From the NCBI RefSeq assembly GCF_016598615.1, contig NZ_CP066831.1:10602001-10666000 (forward strand): a stretch of 64,000 bases of DNA, written 5' to 3'. Source of the DNA: Streptomyces liliifuscus. GTDB taxonomy: Bacteria > Actinomycetota > Actinomycetes > Streptomycetales > Streptomycetaceae. Of the stretch, positions 24,991 to 33,769 are shown in pieces (within the stretch, counting starts at the first letter, position 1; every line of letters starts with the position of its first letter). The translations under genes and the position numbers were made by a program. A model generated the notes under the pieces. That model searched no databases. It saw only the letters and a list, made by a program, of their open reading frames with translations, and had not been told where the DNA came from.

Positions 24991-27180
24991 TCAGCTGATC
25001 CGGGCAGTGGGTGCCGGCGTGGGCTCGGGCGGAGGCGGGACGTTGTCGCCCTCCGCGCTCTTCACGCTCTCCACGGCGATGCGGGGCAGTCGCCGGTCGA
25101 GCGGCCGGGGCAGCCACCACGCGGCGCGCCCCAGCAGAGCCATGGACGCGGGCACCAGCACCATGCGGACGATCGTGGCGTCGAGCACGATGGCCGTGGC
25201 CAGCCCCAGGCCCATCATCTTGACGAGCGGCGAGGGGTTGGCGACGAAGCTGAGGAAGACCACCGTCATGATGAGGGCGGCGGAGGTGATCACGCGGCCC
25301 GTGACCGCCATCCCCCGTGCCACCGACTCGGTGGGGTCGCCCGTGGCGTCGTACTCCTCGCGAACGCGCGAGAGCAGGAACACCTCGTAGTCCATGGACA
25401 GGCCGAAGAGGACCGCGAAGAAGATCGTCGGCAGGGGTGAGACGATCGGCAGGGTCTCGTGGAGGTTGAACAGCCCTCCCAGCCAGCCCCATTGGAAGAC
25501 GGCCACCACGACGCCGTACGCGCCGCCTATGGACAGCAGGTTCATCACGGCGGCCTTCAGCGGTACCGCGACGGAGCGGAACACCAGCATCAGCAGAAGG
25601 AACGACACCACGATGACCGCGGCGATGAACACCGGCAGGGTGTCGGCGAGTTGACGGGTGAGATCGTCGGTCATGGCGGTCAGGCCCGACACGGCGACAT
25701 TGTCGGGGATGATGCCGCGGACGCGTTCGAGGGTGTCGGAGGTCGCGGCGTCCGCTGGGGCGGTGGTGGGCAGCACGGGCAGCACGACCGTGTCCCCGGC
25801 CGCGGAGAACCAGGGCTCGCCGAGCGACGCGATGCCGGGGTCGTCGGCGACGCGCCGGGACAACTCGGGGATGCCCCCGGCGGCCACACCCTGCTCGCGC
25901 AGGTCTGCGACGAGGAGCAGCGGGGCGTTGAAGCCGGGACCGAAGCCCTCCGCCAAAAGGTCGTAGGCGCGGCGGTGGGTGGTGCTGGTCGAGTCGTTGC
26001 CCGCGTCGGGGAAACCCGTCTCCATGCGCAGTGCCGGGATCGTCAGCGCCAGCAGCACCGCGGACCCGGCCAGCAGGTACGGCCACGGCCGACCGGAGAC
26101 GCGGTGCGCGAACCGCCACCATGCCGACTTCTCGGGGCCGTCGGACTTCTTGACGCGGCGCGTACGAAGGCTCCGCCGCCCCTTGTGGACGCGGTCGCCC
26201 AGCAGGGACAGCAGGGCGGGCAGCAACGTCAGGGCGGTCGCCACGGCGAACAGCACGACCAGCGAGGTGCTCAGGCCGATAGAGGTCAGAAAGCCCAGGC
26301 CGGTCAGCGCGAGCGCGCTCATCGCCACGACCACGGTGCCACCGGCGAACAGAACGGCCGCCCCGGACGAACTCATGGCGTTCGACAGCGCGGTGGAGTT
26401 GTCCTGGCCGGCCGCGCGGTTCTCACGGCAGCGCGCCACGATGAACAGCGCGTAGTCGATACCGACGCCCAAGCCGATCATCGCGCCGATCGTGGGCGCG
26501 GCGGTGGACACGTCCGTCGCTTGGGCCAGCAGCGTGATGCTGCCCAGGCCGGCCGCGACGGCGACCAGGGCGAGCGCGATGGGGACCAGCGCGGCCACGA
26601 TCGTGCCGAACGCGACCACCAGGATGACCAGTGCGGTCAGCAGGCCCGCGGCCTCCGCGCCCGAGGTCGGCGTCTCGGCGTTGATGAACACCGCGTCGCC
26701 CCCGAGTTCGGCGACGACACCGTCGCCGCGTACGGGCTCGATCGCGTCGTTCAGGGCGTCGATCTGCTCGGGACGCACCTTCATCTGCGGTACGTCGAAG
26801 GCGATTTCGACGTAGCCGATCCGTCCGTCGGGCGAGACCGAGCCCTTGGTGAAGGGATCGGTGACCGTGGTGACGTGCTCCACCTCGGCGACGCGGCCGA
26901 CGGCCGCCTCGACAGCCGTCCGGTGGCGGTCGATCCGCTCCCCTTCCGGCACGGCGAATACGGCGACGGCACTGCCGCCGGATGCTTCGGGGAAGCGCTC
27001 CTCGAGCAGGTCCATCGCCTTCTCGCTCTGGCTGCCGGGGGCCACGAGGTCGTCGACGAACGAGCCGCCGACCAGCCCGGCAAGGGGCAGTACGAGCGCC
27101 AGGGCGGCCACCCAGGCCCCGATGGTCACCCACGGTCGGCGGGCACTCGCGTTGCCGATACGGCGCGTGAGTCGATTCAT
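24991..27180 (-). CDS. MMPL/RND-family membrane transporter
   Basis: 729 residues from ATG 27180 with AGGAG upstream. It has the two-fold repeat of MMPL proteins: helix 1, a periplasmic-type domain with the FPEASGGSAV motif, five helices including GLGVGIDYALFIVARCREN, then a second set with FGLSMDYEVFLLSRVREEY. The GIDY and SMDY tyrosine/aspartate pairs carry the proton relay. It exports lipids or drugs across the membrane. The region upstream is a 43-bp tandem repeat. Confidence 0.93.
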   Translation of the reverse strand: MNRLTRRIGNASARRPWVTIGAWVAALALVLPLAGLVGGSFVDDLVAPGSQSEKAMDLLEERFPEASGGSAVAVFAVPEGERIDRHRTAVEAAVGRVAEVEHVTTVTDPFTKGSVSPDGRIGYVEIAFDVPQMKVRPEQIDALNDAIEPVRGDGVVAELGGDAVFINAETPTSGAEAAGLLTALVILVVAFGTIVAALVPIALALVAVAAGLGSITLLAQATDVSTAAPTIGAMIGLGVGIDYALFIVARCRENRAAGQDNSTALSNAMSSSGAAVLFAGGTVVVAMSALALTGLGFLTSIGLSTSLVVLFAVATALTLLPALLSLLGDRVHKGRRSLRTRRVKKSDGPEKSAWWRFAHRVSGRPWPYLLAGSAVLLALTIPALRMETGFPDAGNDSTSTTHRRAYDLLAEGFGPGFNAPLLLVADLREQGVAAGGIPELSRRVADDPGIASLGEPWFSAAGDTVVLPVLPTTAPADAATSDTLERVRGIIPDNVAVSGLTAMTDDLTRQLADTLPVFIAAVIVVSFLLLMLVFRSVAVPLKAAVMNLLSIGGAYGVVVAVFQWGWLGGLFNLHETLPIVSPLPTIFFAVLFGLSMDYEVFLLSRVREEYDATGDPTESVARGMAVTGRVITSAALIMTVVFLSFVANPSPLVKMMGLGLATAIVLDATIVRMVLVPASMALLGRAAWWLPRPLDRRLPRIAVESVKSAEGDNVPPPPEPTPAPTARIS

Positions 27181-27626
27181 GGCTGCAACTCCTGGGAGAC
27201 GGCCGCCGACCGGCGGCACCTGTTGGCTGGGCTCGTGCGGAATGGCTGTCGACCGGTGGCACTGGTCGGCTGGGCTCGTGCGGGATGGCCGCCGTCCGGT
27301 GGCACCGGTCGGCTGGGCTCGTACGGGACAGCCGCTGTTCGGCGGCACCGGTCGGTGCGCAGCGGCAGGAGGTGTTCGCGCGGTTCCATCGTGGGCGCCG
27401 ACGCCGTTGCCGTCTCCCGCCGTCAGGAGGGTTGGGCGCCCCCACGCGCGACGGGAACTACAGGCCCACGTCTCCGCCGGGGGACGGAGGACCGCATCCG
27501 CCCGCAGGCGGGTGACGGTGCCTCGGAGCTGGACTTACGATGGCTTGCCCGGCGCGTCGCGGTGCCTGCGCCAGGCCATGGGACGCTTCCCGGCCAAGGC
27601 ACCGGACGCCTCTTGATGGAGCGACG
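27181..27626. other. 446-bp divergent intergenic region between MMPL and NarL-type kinase genes
   Basis: Both promoters should be here. The half nearest the MMPL gene is a 43-bp tandem repeat (27201-27360). The rest (27361-27626) shows no gene I can support, and the kinase ribosome site GGAG lies at its end. Confidence 0.5.
27201..27360. repeat. 43-bp tandem repeat, 3.7 copies
   Basis: Units start at 27201, 27244, 27287 and 27330 (the last is partial). Each contains a pyrimidine/GC core CCGGTGGCACCGGTC-like segment followed by GGCTGGGCTCGTGCGGGA. It starts 20 bp upstream of the MMPL start codon. A diverged relative with the same GGCTCGTACGGGA core is at about 39255-39318. Confidence 0.8.
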
Positions 27627-28841
27627 ATGATCCGCACGGCTCCGCATGCCGAGACGCCCGGCCGCGGCCGCCGGGCGCCGGGCAGGTTCCGCGGCCCGTT
27701 CACGCGCTGGCCGCGGGGCGCGGACGCCGTCCTCGCGACCGTGATGTTCCTGCTGACCGCGCTCCTGGAAGAAGGCCCGGGGGACTCCCTCGTCATCCGC
27801 CCGGTCACCCAAATCTTCGGGCCCGCCCTTCTGCTCTTCACCATGGCCGCCGCGGCGCTCTACCTGCGTCGGCTCAAGCCGGTCCCGGTCCTGTGCGTGG
27901 CACTCGTCGCATGGGTCCCGACGCTGGGAAGCGACTACTCCGTTCTGGGCGGGGTCGTGATCGTCGCGCTCTACAGCGTCGGACGGCACGACGACGACAA
28001 CCGCTGGGGCCCCCTCGGTGTCGGCGCGGCCATCGCCGCGCTCACGATCGACGGCATCCTCCTTTCCACCCCCTGGGAGGACATCGGTTTCGGCTACGTC
28101 GTCATGTTCGGGGCCTGGTATCTCGGCCGACGCCTGCGGCTTCGAGCCGGGCGCGCTGCCCGGATCCGCCAGGAACAGGCCGCCGAGGCACGGCGGATCG
28201 TGGCCGAGGAGCGCACCCACATCGCCCGTGAACTGCACGACGTGGTCGCCCACCGGGTGAGCATGATGACCGTGCAGGCCGGAGCGGCCCGGATGGTGGC
28301 CGCCGAGGATCCGCAGGGCGCCCTGGAGGCGATGGCGGCGGTGGAGGAAGCGGGACGCCAGGCGCTGGACGAACTGCGCCACCTGCTGGGAGTGTTGCGG
28401 CCGAACGCCGAGCGCGACGGACTGGGCCCTCAGCCGGGCCTGGCCGACCTGCCCCGCCTGGTCGCCGAGGTCCGGGAGGCGGGTCTGGACGTCTCGGTCA
28501 CCGGCGGCATCCGGGATCCACTCCCGGCCCGGGTGGATCTCTCGGCCTACCGCATCGTCCAGGAGGCACTGACCAACGTGCTCAAGCACAGCGGACCGCA
28601 GACCCGCACCGAGGTGCGCCTGCGCGCCGAAGGAGACGGCATCACCATCGTGGTCCTCGACGACGGCCGCGGTACCGCCGTCCGCTCCGTGTCGTCCGCG
28701 CACGAGGGACTGCCCGGCCACGGCATCGTCGGCATGCGGGAACGAGCCCTGCTGCTCGGCGGAAGCCTCGACGCCCAGCCGCGTCCCGGCGGCGGCTTCC
28801 GGCTCATTGCCCATCTGCCGGCCAAGGGGGAGCCCACGTGA
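27627..28841 (+). CDS. NarL-type sensor histidine kinase (HisKA_3)
   Basis: 404 residues from ATG 27627 with GGAG six bases before. Five N-terminal membrane helices (about 35-170) are followed by a coiled segment, the phosphoacceptor box ARELHDVVAHRVSMM, and an HATPase domain with NVLKHSG and DDGRG...GHGIVGMRERA. It pairs with the LuxR-type regulator whose GTG overlaps its stop by 4 bp. It faces the MMPL gene and may control it. Confidence 0.94.
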   Translation: MIRTAPHAETPGRGRRAPGRFRGPFTRWPRGADAVLATVMFLLTALLEEGPGDSLVIRPVTQIFGPALLLFTMAAAALYLRRLKPVPVLCVALVAWVPTLGSDYSVLGGVVIVALYSVGRHDDDNRWGPLGVGAAIAALTIDGILLSTPWEDIGFGYVVMFGAWYLGRRLRLRAGRAARIRQEQAAEARRIVAEERTHIARELHDVVAHRVSMMTVQAGAARMVAAEDPQGALEAMAAVEEAGRQALDELRHLLGVLRPNAERDGLGPQPGLADLPRLVAEVREAGLDVSVTGGIRDPLPARVDLSAYRIVQEALTNVLKHSGPQTRTEVRLRAEGDGITIVVLDDGRGTAVRSVSSAHEGLPGHGIVGMRERALLLGGSLDAQPRPGGGFRLIAHLPAKGEPT

Positions 28842-29512
28842 GCATCCGCGTCGTCGTCGCCGACGACCAGGCGCTCGTACGCCGCGGCTTCGCCATGATC
28901 CTCCGGGTCCACCACGACATCGAGGTCGTGGCCGAGGCGGGGACCGGTATCGAGGCGATCGAGGCCGTACGTCTGCACCGCCCGGACGTGATCCTCATGG
29001 ACATCCGCATGCCGGAGATGGACGGCCTCGAAGCGACCTCCCGGATCCTTCAGGAGGCCGACTGGGAGACCCGGGTGCTGATCCTCACCACCTTCGACCC
29101 GGACGAGTACGTCTACGAGGCGCTGCGGTCCGGCGCCAGTGCCTTCGTGCTCAAGGACATTCCCCCCGAGCAACTGGCCACCGCCGTACGCACCGTCGCC
29201 GAGGGCGGGACACTGCTGGCCCCCTCGATCACCCGGCGCTTCATCGACCGGTTCACCCAGCGCCGCGTCAACACCGTCGCCGCGGCCCGCCTGGAACGGC
29301 TCACCGGCCGCGAGGGCGAGATCATGACCGCCGTCGCCCGGGGCGCGAGCAACGCGGAGATCGCCGAGCAGCTGTCCATCGGCGCTGCCACCGTCAAATC
29401 ACATGTGTCGAGCATCCTCACCAAACTCGGGCTGCGCGACCGGATCCAGATCGTGATCTTCGCCTACGAGAGCGGCCTCGTGGAAGCGGGCGACCACGAC
29501 GTCGGCCACTGA
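28838..29512 (+). CDS. NarL/LuxR-family response regulator
   Basis: 224 residues from GTG 28838, coupled to the kinase stop. The receiver domain has DDQ at 9-11, phospho-acceptor Asp in ILMDIRMPEMDG and Lys in FVLKDIPP. The C-terminal LuxR HTH is about 155-215 (LTGREGEIMTAVARGASNAEIA). Confidence 0.95.
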   Translation: MSIRVVVADDQALVRRGFAMILRVHHDIEVVAEAGTGIEAIEAVRLHRPDVILMDIRMPEMDGLEATSRILQEADWETRVLILTTFDPDEYVYEALRSGASAFVLKDIPPEQLATAVRTVAEGGTLLAPSITRRFIDRFTQRRVNTVAAARLERLTGREGEIMTAVARGASNAEIAEQLSIGAATVKSHVSSILTKLGLRDRIQIVIFAYESGLVEAGDHDVGH

Positions 29513-29776
29513 CGGCGTCAGGAGGTGAACTGCTGGTGCCCGATGTCGGAGAGCGGTCCGGGGCGTTGCGCAGACACTCTTCGGACGAGGCCTAGGCCCA
29601 TCTGCCGAGGCCGACTCGGACCGGAGTCGGGTCCGGGGCCCGGTCCGCGTCGCTAGCCTCGATGCTTCGGACACGATCACACGTGCCGCTCCGGGCCGAG
29701 CGTCGCCGCACGCCCGATGCACCCCTGTGAACCGGATGACGTACCACCGGCGTCATGGATGCACCCGAGGAGAGCG

Positions 29777-30109
29777 ATGCCCGGCAGCGGCTACACGTAC
29801 GTATGCAAGCTCGACGCATTGGAGGAGGGCGTCCCGCGACGCGTCGAGGTGGAGAGCGTCCCCGTCTCCCTCGTGCTGACCGAGCAGCAGGTCTTCGCGA
29901 TCCACGACGTGTGTTCGCACAGTGCCGTCTCACTCTCGGAAGGGGAGGTGGACGGCTGCACGGTCGAGTGCTGGCTGCACGCCTCCCGCTTCGACCTGCG
30001 CACCGGCCACCCCCTCGACCCACCCGCGACCCGCCCCGTCCCGGTCTATCCGGTCCGGATCGCGGATGGATCCGTGTACGTACGCGCCACACCGCGGACC
30101 GCACAGTGA
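29777..30109 (+). CDS. Rieske-type [2Fe-2S] ferredoxin
   Basis: 110 residues from ATG 29777 with AGGAG upstream; longer in-frame starts lack a ribosome site. The Rieske ligands are CSH near residue 48 and CWLH near residue 66 (CxH...CxxH). It is the soluble ferredoxin type used by non-heme oxygenases and also found with Suf genes, but no oxygenase or Suf gene is adjacent. The stop overlaps the TetR-family GTG by 4 bp. The preceding 264 bp (29513-29776) hold nothing else I can call. Confidence 0.88.
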   Translation: MPGSGYTYVCKLDALEEGVPRRVEVESVPVSLVLTEQQVFAIHDVCSHSAVSLSEGEVDGCTVECWLHASRFDLRTGHPLDPPATRPVPVYPVRIADGSVYVRATPRTAQ

Positions 30110-30792
30110 CACGGGTACCGGACGGTCCCACCGGCGAACGGGCCGACGCCGCCCGCAACCGTGCCCGGCTGCTGGAGGTGGCCGCCCGGCTGGTGGCCGA
30201 GCGGGGCCCCGAGCACGTGACGATGCACGAGGTCGCGGAGGCGGCCGGGGTGGGAAAGGGCACGCTCTTTCGCCGGTTCGGCGACCGTGACGGCCTCCTG
30301 CTCGCCCTCCTCGCCGAAGCCGAGGCCGAGTTCCAGCAGGCGTACACGTCAGGTCCCCCGCCGCTGGGGCCGGGAGCAGCTGCGAGAGATCGACTGGAGG
30401 CGTTCGGTTGCGCCCTCATCGAGCGCAACTCGGCCGACGCGGACCCGGGCGCCGCCCTGGGACGCCGACTGCGGCACGCACGCCGCCACGCCTCGGAGAC
30501 CGCCGGTGCCTTTCACCGTCACGTATCAACGCTCCTTCGGGAAACCGGAGTCGACAGTGACCACGACATGCTCGCCCACGCCCTGCTCGCCTTTGTGGAC
30601 TTCGAGACGGCCGACCACCTCCGCAACGAGCGCCAAGTCCCCGTCGCCCGGCTCCAGTCCACCTGGGTCGACCTGGTACGGCGTGTGTCCCGAGCCGACG
30701 AAGCACACGGCATCTCCGAGGAGAGCCGATGTGCCTCCGCGAGTGTCCTGCGACGGCTCGGGCGTCATCTTGATCAGTCGACATCGTCATGA
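30106..30792 (+). CDS. TetR-family transcriptional regulator
   Basis: 228 residues from GTG 30106. The N-terminal helix-turn-helix is TMHEVAEAAGVGKGTLFRRF, typical of TetR; the C-terminal ligand domain is not recognisable. It is translationally coupled to the Rieske ferredoxin and probably regulates that gene. Confidence 0.9.
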   Translation: MTRVPDGPTGERADAARNRARLLEVAARLVAERGPEHVTMHEVAEAAGVGKGTLFRRFGDRDGLLLALLAEAEAEFQQAYTSGPPPLGPGAAARDRLEAFGCALIERNSADADPGAALGRRLRHARRHASETAGAFHRHVSTLLRETGVDSDHDMLAHALLAFVDFETADHLRNERQVPVARLQSTWVDLVRRVSRADEAHGISEESRCASASVLRRLGRHLDQSTSS

Positions 30793-30898
30793 GCCGATCC
30801 GCGGCCACCCGAAGTGAGGAGACCGATGCAATGCATCGGGGCTGGTCCGGATCGAGGAACTGCTCGTCCTCCACGCGCGCCGATCGTCGGCCTGCTCG

Positions 30899-31879
30899 TC
30901 AGCCGGTGACCGTGACCAGCACCCGGCCGCGCCCACCCGCGTCGACCCGGTCGTGCGCCTTGGCGATGTCCTGGAGCGGGTGGACGTCAGCGATGTCGAC
31001 GGTGAGGGCGCCGGCCGCGGCTGCCGCGGTGAGGTCGCGGGCGGCCTGGCGTTTGGCCGCGGCGGGGAAGTCGTCGCTGCCGAGCAGGCGCAGGGTGACG
31101 TTGTTGAACAGCAGGGGCCAGAAGGGGAGTTCGGTGCGGTCGGCGTGCGTTCCGTAGGCGGCGATGACGGCGTCGAGCGCGGTGACCGCGTTGTCCAGGT
31201 CGGCGTTGGCCGACAGGGACACCTCGACGACGCGGTGCACGCCGTCGGGAGCGTACGCGCGGATCTCTGCTGCCGGGTCGTCCGTGTCCAGGGCGACGGT
31301 GTGGAGGAGGACAGTGGGGTCGATGCGATCGAGATCTCCGGCGCGGCGGACGGTGCCGATGACGGTGGCGCCGCCCCAGCGGGCGAGTTGGGCGGCCAGC
31401 GAGCCGACGCCGCCGAGCACCCCGTGCACGAGAACGATCCGGCCGTCGACCGGGCCGTCCGCGAACACCGCGCGGTGGGCGGTGACTCCGGGGATGCCCA
31501 GACTCGCGCCGAGTTCGTCGCCGAGGTGGTCGGGGAGCGGGACGGCCTGCTCGGCGGGTACGACGGTGTACTGGGCTGCGGTGCCGAAGGCCCGGTAGGA
31601 CTGCGCGCCGTAGGTCCACACCCGCTGTCCCACACGGCGGGCGTCGACCCCGTCGCCCACCTTGTCGATGACACCGGCGGCGTCGCTGTGCGGAATCACG
31701 CGCGGGTAGGGCATGGAGGAGCCGAGCCAGCCGCGGCGCTTCTTGGTGTCGCCGGGGTTGACACCGGACACGCTCACGCGGACCCGTACCTCACCGGGGC
31801 CGGGGTAAGGGTCGGGCAGTTCGCCGACGTGCAACACGTCGGCGGCGGGGCCCTGTTGGTCGTACCAGGACGCGAGCAT
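30899..31879 (-). CDS. NADPH:quinone reductase-like MDR oxidoreductase
   Basis: 326 residues from ATG 31879 with GGAGG upstream. It has the GroES-like N-terminal domain (GVNPGDTKKRRG) and the nucleotide motif HGVLGGVGSLAAQLA, and lacks zinc ligands, as in quinone reductases. It lies 20 bp downstream of a PadR regulator gene on the same strand, so it is probably the PadR-controlled enzyme, possibly for electrophile or quinone detoxification. Confidence 0.9.
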   Translation of the reverse strand: MLASWYDQQGPAADVLHVGELPDPYPGPGEVRVRVSVSGVNPGDTKKRRGWLGSSMPYPRVIPHSDAAGVIDKVGDGVDARRVGQRVWTYGAQSYRAFGTAAQYTVVPAEQAVPLPDHLGDELGASLGIPGVTAHRAVFADGPVDGRIVLVHGVLGGVGSLAAQLARWGGATVIGTVRRAGDLDRIDPTVLLHTVALDTDDPAAEIRAYAPDGVHRVVEVSLSANADLDNAVTALDAVIAAYGTHADRTELPFWPLLFNNVTLRLLGSDDFPAAAKRQAARDLTAAAAAGALTVDIADVHPLQDIAKAHDRVDAGGRGRVLVTVTG

Positions 31880-31899
31880 GGACGTACCTCCGGTGTCGA

Positions 31900-32448
31900 T
31901 CAGGAGTTCGCGGGGCTCTCAGGGCTCGCGAGCGGTTCCTCGCCCAGCGCCTCGCGAAGCCAGGTGCGTTCGGCGCGGCTGGTCGCGCGGGCGGTCAGGA
32001 GGAGGCCGCGCCGGTAGGGGTCGGTGACCTCCTCGGCGCGGATCGGCCGGTCACCGTCGTAGAAGAAGCTCGCGGGCTCCTCCAGGAAGGCCAGACGTCG
32101 GCGCAGTACCGCGTGCTGTTCGGTCACGTCGGGGAGCAGCGAGAGAAAGGAAAGCACCGTGTAGAAGCGGGTGTGGTCGGTGATCTCGTGGTCGGCGGGC
32201 TTGCGCAGGCGCTGGAGCATGTCCGCGCGGCCGGCCTCGGTCAGGTTCAGCACATAGCGGGCGGCACCCGCGCGCGGGTCGGGTTGCCGCTCGATCAGGC
32301 CGGTCTTGGCGAGGCGGTTGATGGCCGGGTAGAGACTGCCGTCACTGACCGGGCGGGTGTAGCCGGTGAGATGGGAGACACGGCTGCGCAGCTCATGACC
32401 CGGCAAGGGGCCTTCGGCCAGGAAGCCCAGGATGGCGAGTTCCAGCAT
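31900..32448 (-). CDS. PadR-family transcriptional regulator
   Basis: 182 residues from ATG 32448. The PadR winged helix is at the N-terminus (LAILGFLAEGPLPGHEL, DGSLYPAINRLAKTGLIE), with a C-terminal dimerisation domain. Two palindromic boxes sit 21-52 bp upstream of its start codon, the position expected for autorepression. It forms an operon with the quinone reductase. Confidence 0.93.
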   Translation of the reverse strand: MLELAILGFLAEGPLPGHELRSRVSHLTGYTRPVSDGSLYPAINRLAKTGLIERQPDPRAGAARYVLNLTEAGRADMLQRLRKPADHEITDHTRFYTVLSFLSLLPDVTEQHAVLRRRLAFLEEPASFFYDGDRPIRAEEVTDPYRRGLLLTARATSRAERTWLREALGEEPLASPESPANS

Positions 32449-32468
32449 GGGGCAATGGTCTCACAGTT

Positions 32469-32500
32469 GCATCGAATCGATATTGACATCGAATCGATGT
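32469..32500. promoter_or_regulatory. Double PadR-type operator
   Basis: ACATCGAATCGATGT (32486-32500) is a perfect 15-bp palindrome around a central base. A second, imperfect copy is GCATCGAATCGATAT (32469-32483), offset by exactly 17 bp. Both are directly upstream of padR. The ACAT...ATGT ends resemble the ATGT/ACAT half-sites of PadR operators. Confidence 0.65.
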
Positions 32501-32656
32501 TTTTCCTTCCTTCCGGGGCAAGGGAAAATGCGGTCCCGCGAACTGCTGTGTCGCTGGTGTTTTCCCAGGCTTCCCAGATCGCCTGATCGCCTCTTTCGTG
32601 CACAGAGCGTGCCTGTGTTGCGGTTGTGCCGGGCGGGGAGGGGCCGACGTTCGGGT

Positions 32657-33748
32657 TCACCGCGCCACGGTCGCGAGTACGTCGTGGCCCAGTCGCTGGA
32701 TGACGTCCGTGGCGAGCCGGTGCCGCACCAGTTTGCCGTCCCGGGTGGAGCGCACCAGGCCCGCGTCGCGCAGGGTCCGCAGGGCGCGCGAGACCTGCGG
32801 TTCGCTGGAGCCGAGTCGGGCGGCGAGCTCCGAGGTGGTGATGGGTTCGCCCAGCAGATGGCGGCACAACTCCATCCGGGCGGGCGAGGTGAGAGCCATC
32901 AGCCGGTGGTGCAGATCCCGCACGGTCAGCTCCGCGGTCGGGGTGGTGCCGCGCGCCGCGTACTGCACGACCACGCACGACGGGTGCTCGTGCTTGACGG
33001 TCAGATGCGGCCACACCCGGGCGGACGGCACGAGGACGAGGGGGCGCGGGGCGACCTTCACCTCGTCGATCTGCAGCTTGTCCAGGCGTACCCGTTCCCC
33101 CGGTCCGACCCGGGCCGCGGTCGGCAGCAGCTCGGTGAGTACTTCCGCGGGGGAGCGGGCCGCCAGTCGCCGACGTACCTCCCGGGCGTGGTCCTCCAGG
33201 GCCGGCCGCAGGATCCGCCAGTCCTCGGCGAAGAACGCGGTGTCGGCGGCTCCCAACACCTCCAGCAGCCGGTCCCGCAGCTCCAGAGGCGCGGCCACCA
33301 GCTGTCGCGCCAGCTCACCGCGGGCGTAGGAGCGGCGCTGGCAACTGCGTGCGAAGTCCTCCGCGGCGGTGCTGCCCGCGCGCAGCTCGCCAACCGGCGG
33401 CATGGGCTGCGCGGTGGTGCCGAGGACTCCGGGAGCCACCAGGGCGAGGAAGTCCTCGGCCCGCAGCGCCGCGATCGCCGCCAGTTCCTCGTCCAGGCTC
33501 GCCGCGAGCGGCAACGCACGGGGGAAGAACAGGCGACAACGGAAGCGGGCCCACAGAGGAGCGAACAGGGCCAATTCGTCGCGCAGTTCGGGTGCCGAGG
33601 CGACGGCGCGGGACGCCCAGCCGGTTGCCTCCGGGTGGTGCTCGGGTTCGGCGAGCACGTGCAGGCCCGCCATCAGTTCCGACAGCGGGGAGGGCCCTGC
33701 CGCGACGTCCGCGGGACCGAGCCCTCCGAGGTCGAGGACGATGCTCAC
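32657..33748 (-). CDS. ArsR-type winged-helix regulator with long N-terminal DUF5937-like domain
   Basis: 363 residues from GTG 33748. The C-terminal 90 residues form an ArsR-like winged helix (RMELCRHLLGEPITTSELAARLG followed by SEPQVSRALRTLRDAGLV). The 260-residue N-terminal domain matches the layout of DUF5937-type regulators; its ligand is unknown. It lies 21 bp downstream of the AbgT transporter gene on the same strand and probably responds to what that transporter moves. Confidence 0.85.
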   Translation of the reverse strand: MSIVLDLGGLGPADVAAGPSPLSELMAGLHVLAEPEHHPEATGWASRAVASAPELRDELALFAPLWARFRCRLFFPRALPLAASLDEELAAIAALRAEDFLALVAPGVLGTTAQPMPPVGELRAGSTAAEDFARSCQRRSYARGELARQLVAAPLELRDRLLEVLGAADTAFFAEDWRILRPALEDHAREVRRRLAARSPAEVLTELLPTAARVGPGERVRLDKLQIDEVKVAPRPLVLVPSARVWPHLTVKHEHPSCVVVQYAARGTTPTAELTVRDLHHRLMALTSPARMELCRHLLGEPITTSELAARLGSSEPQVSRALRTLRDAGLVRSTRDGKLVRHRLATDVIQRLGHDVLATVAR

Positions 33749-33769
33749 GTCGTCAGCGTACGGCGGAGC

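Noticed and set aside
27201..27360. CRISPR array
   Set aside because: The 43-bp units are contiguous with no unique spacers, and there are no cas genes.
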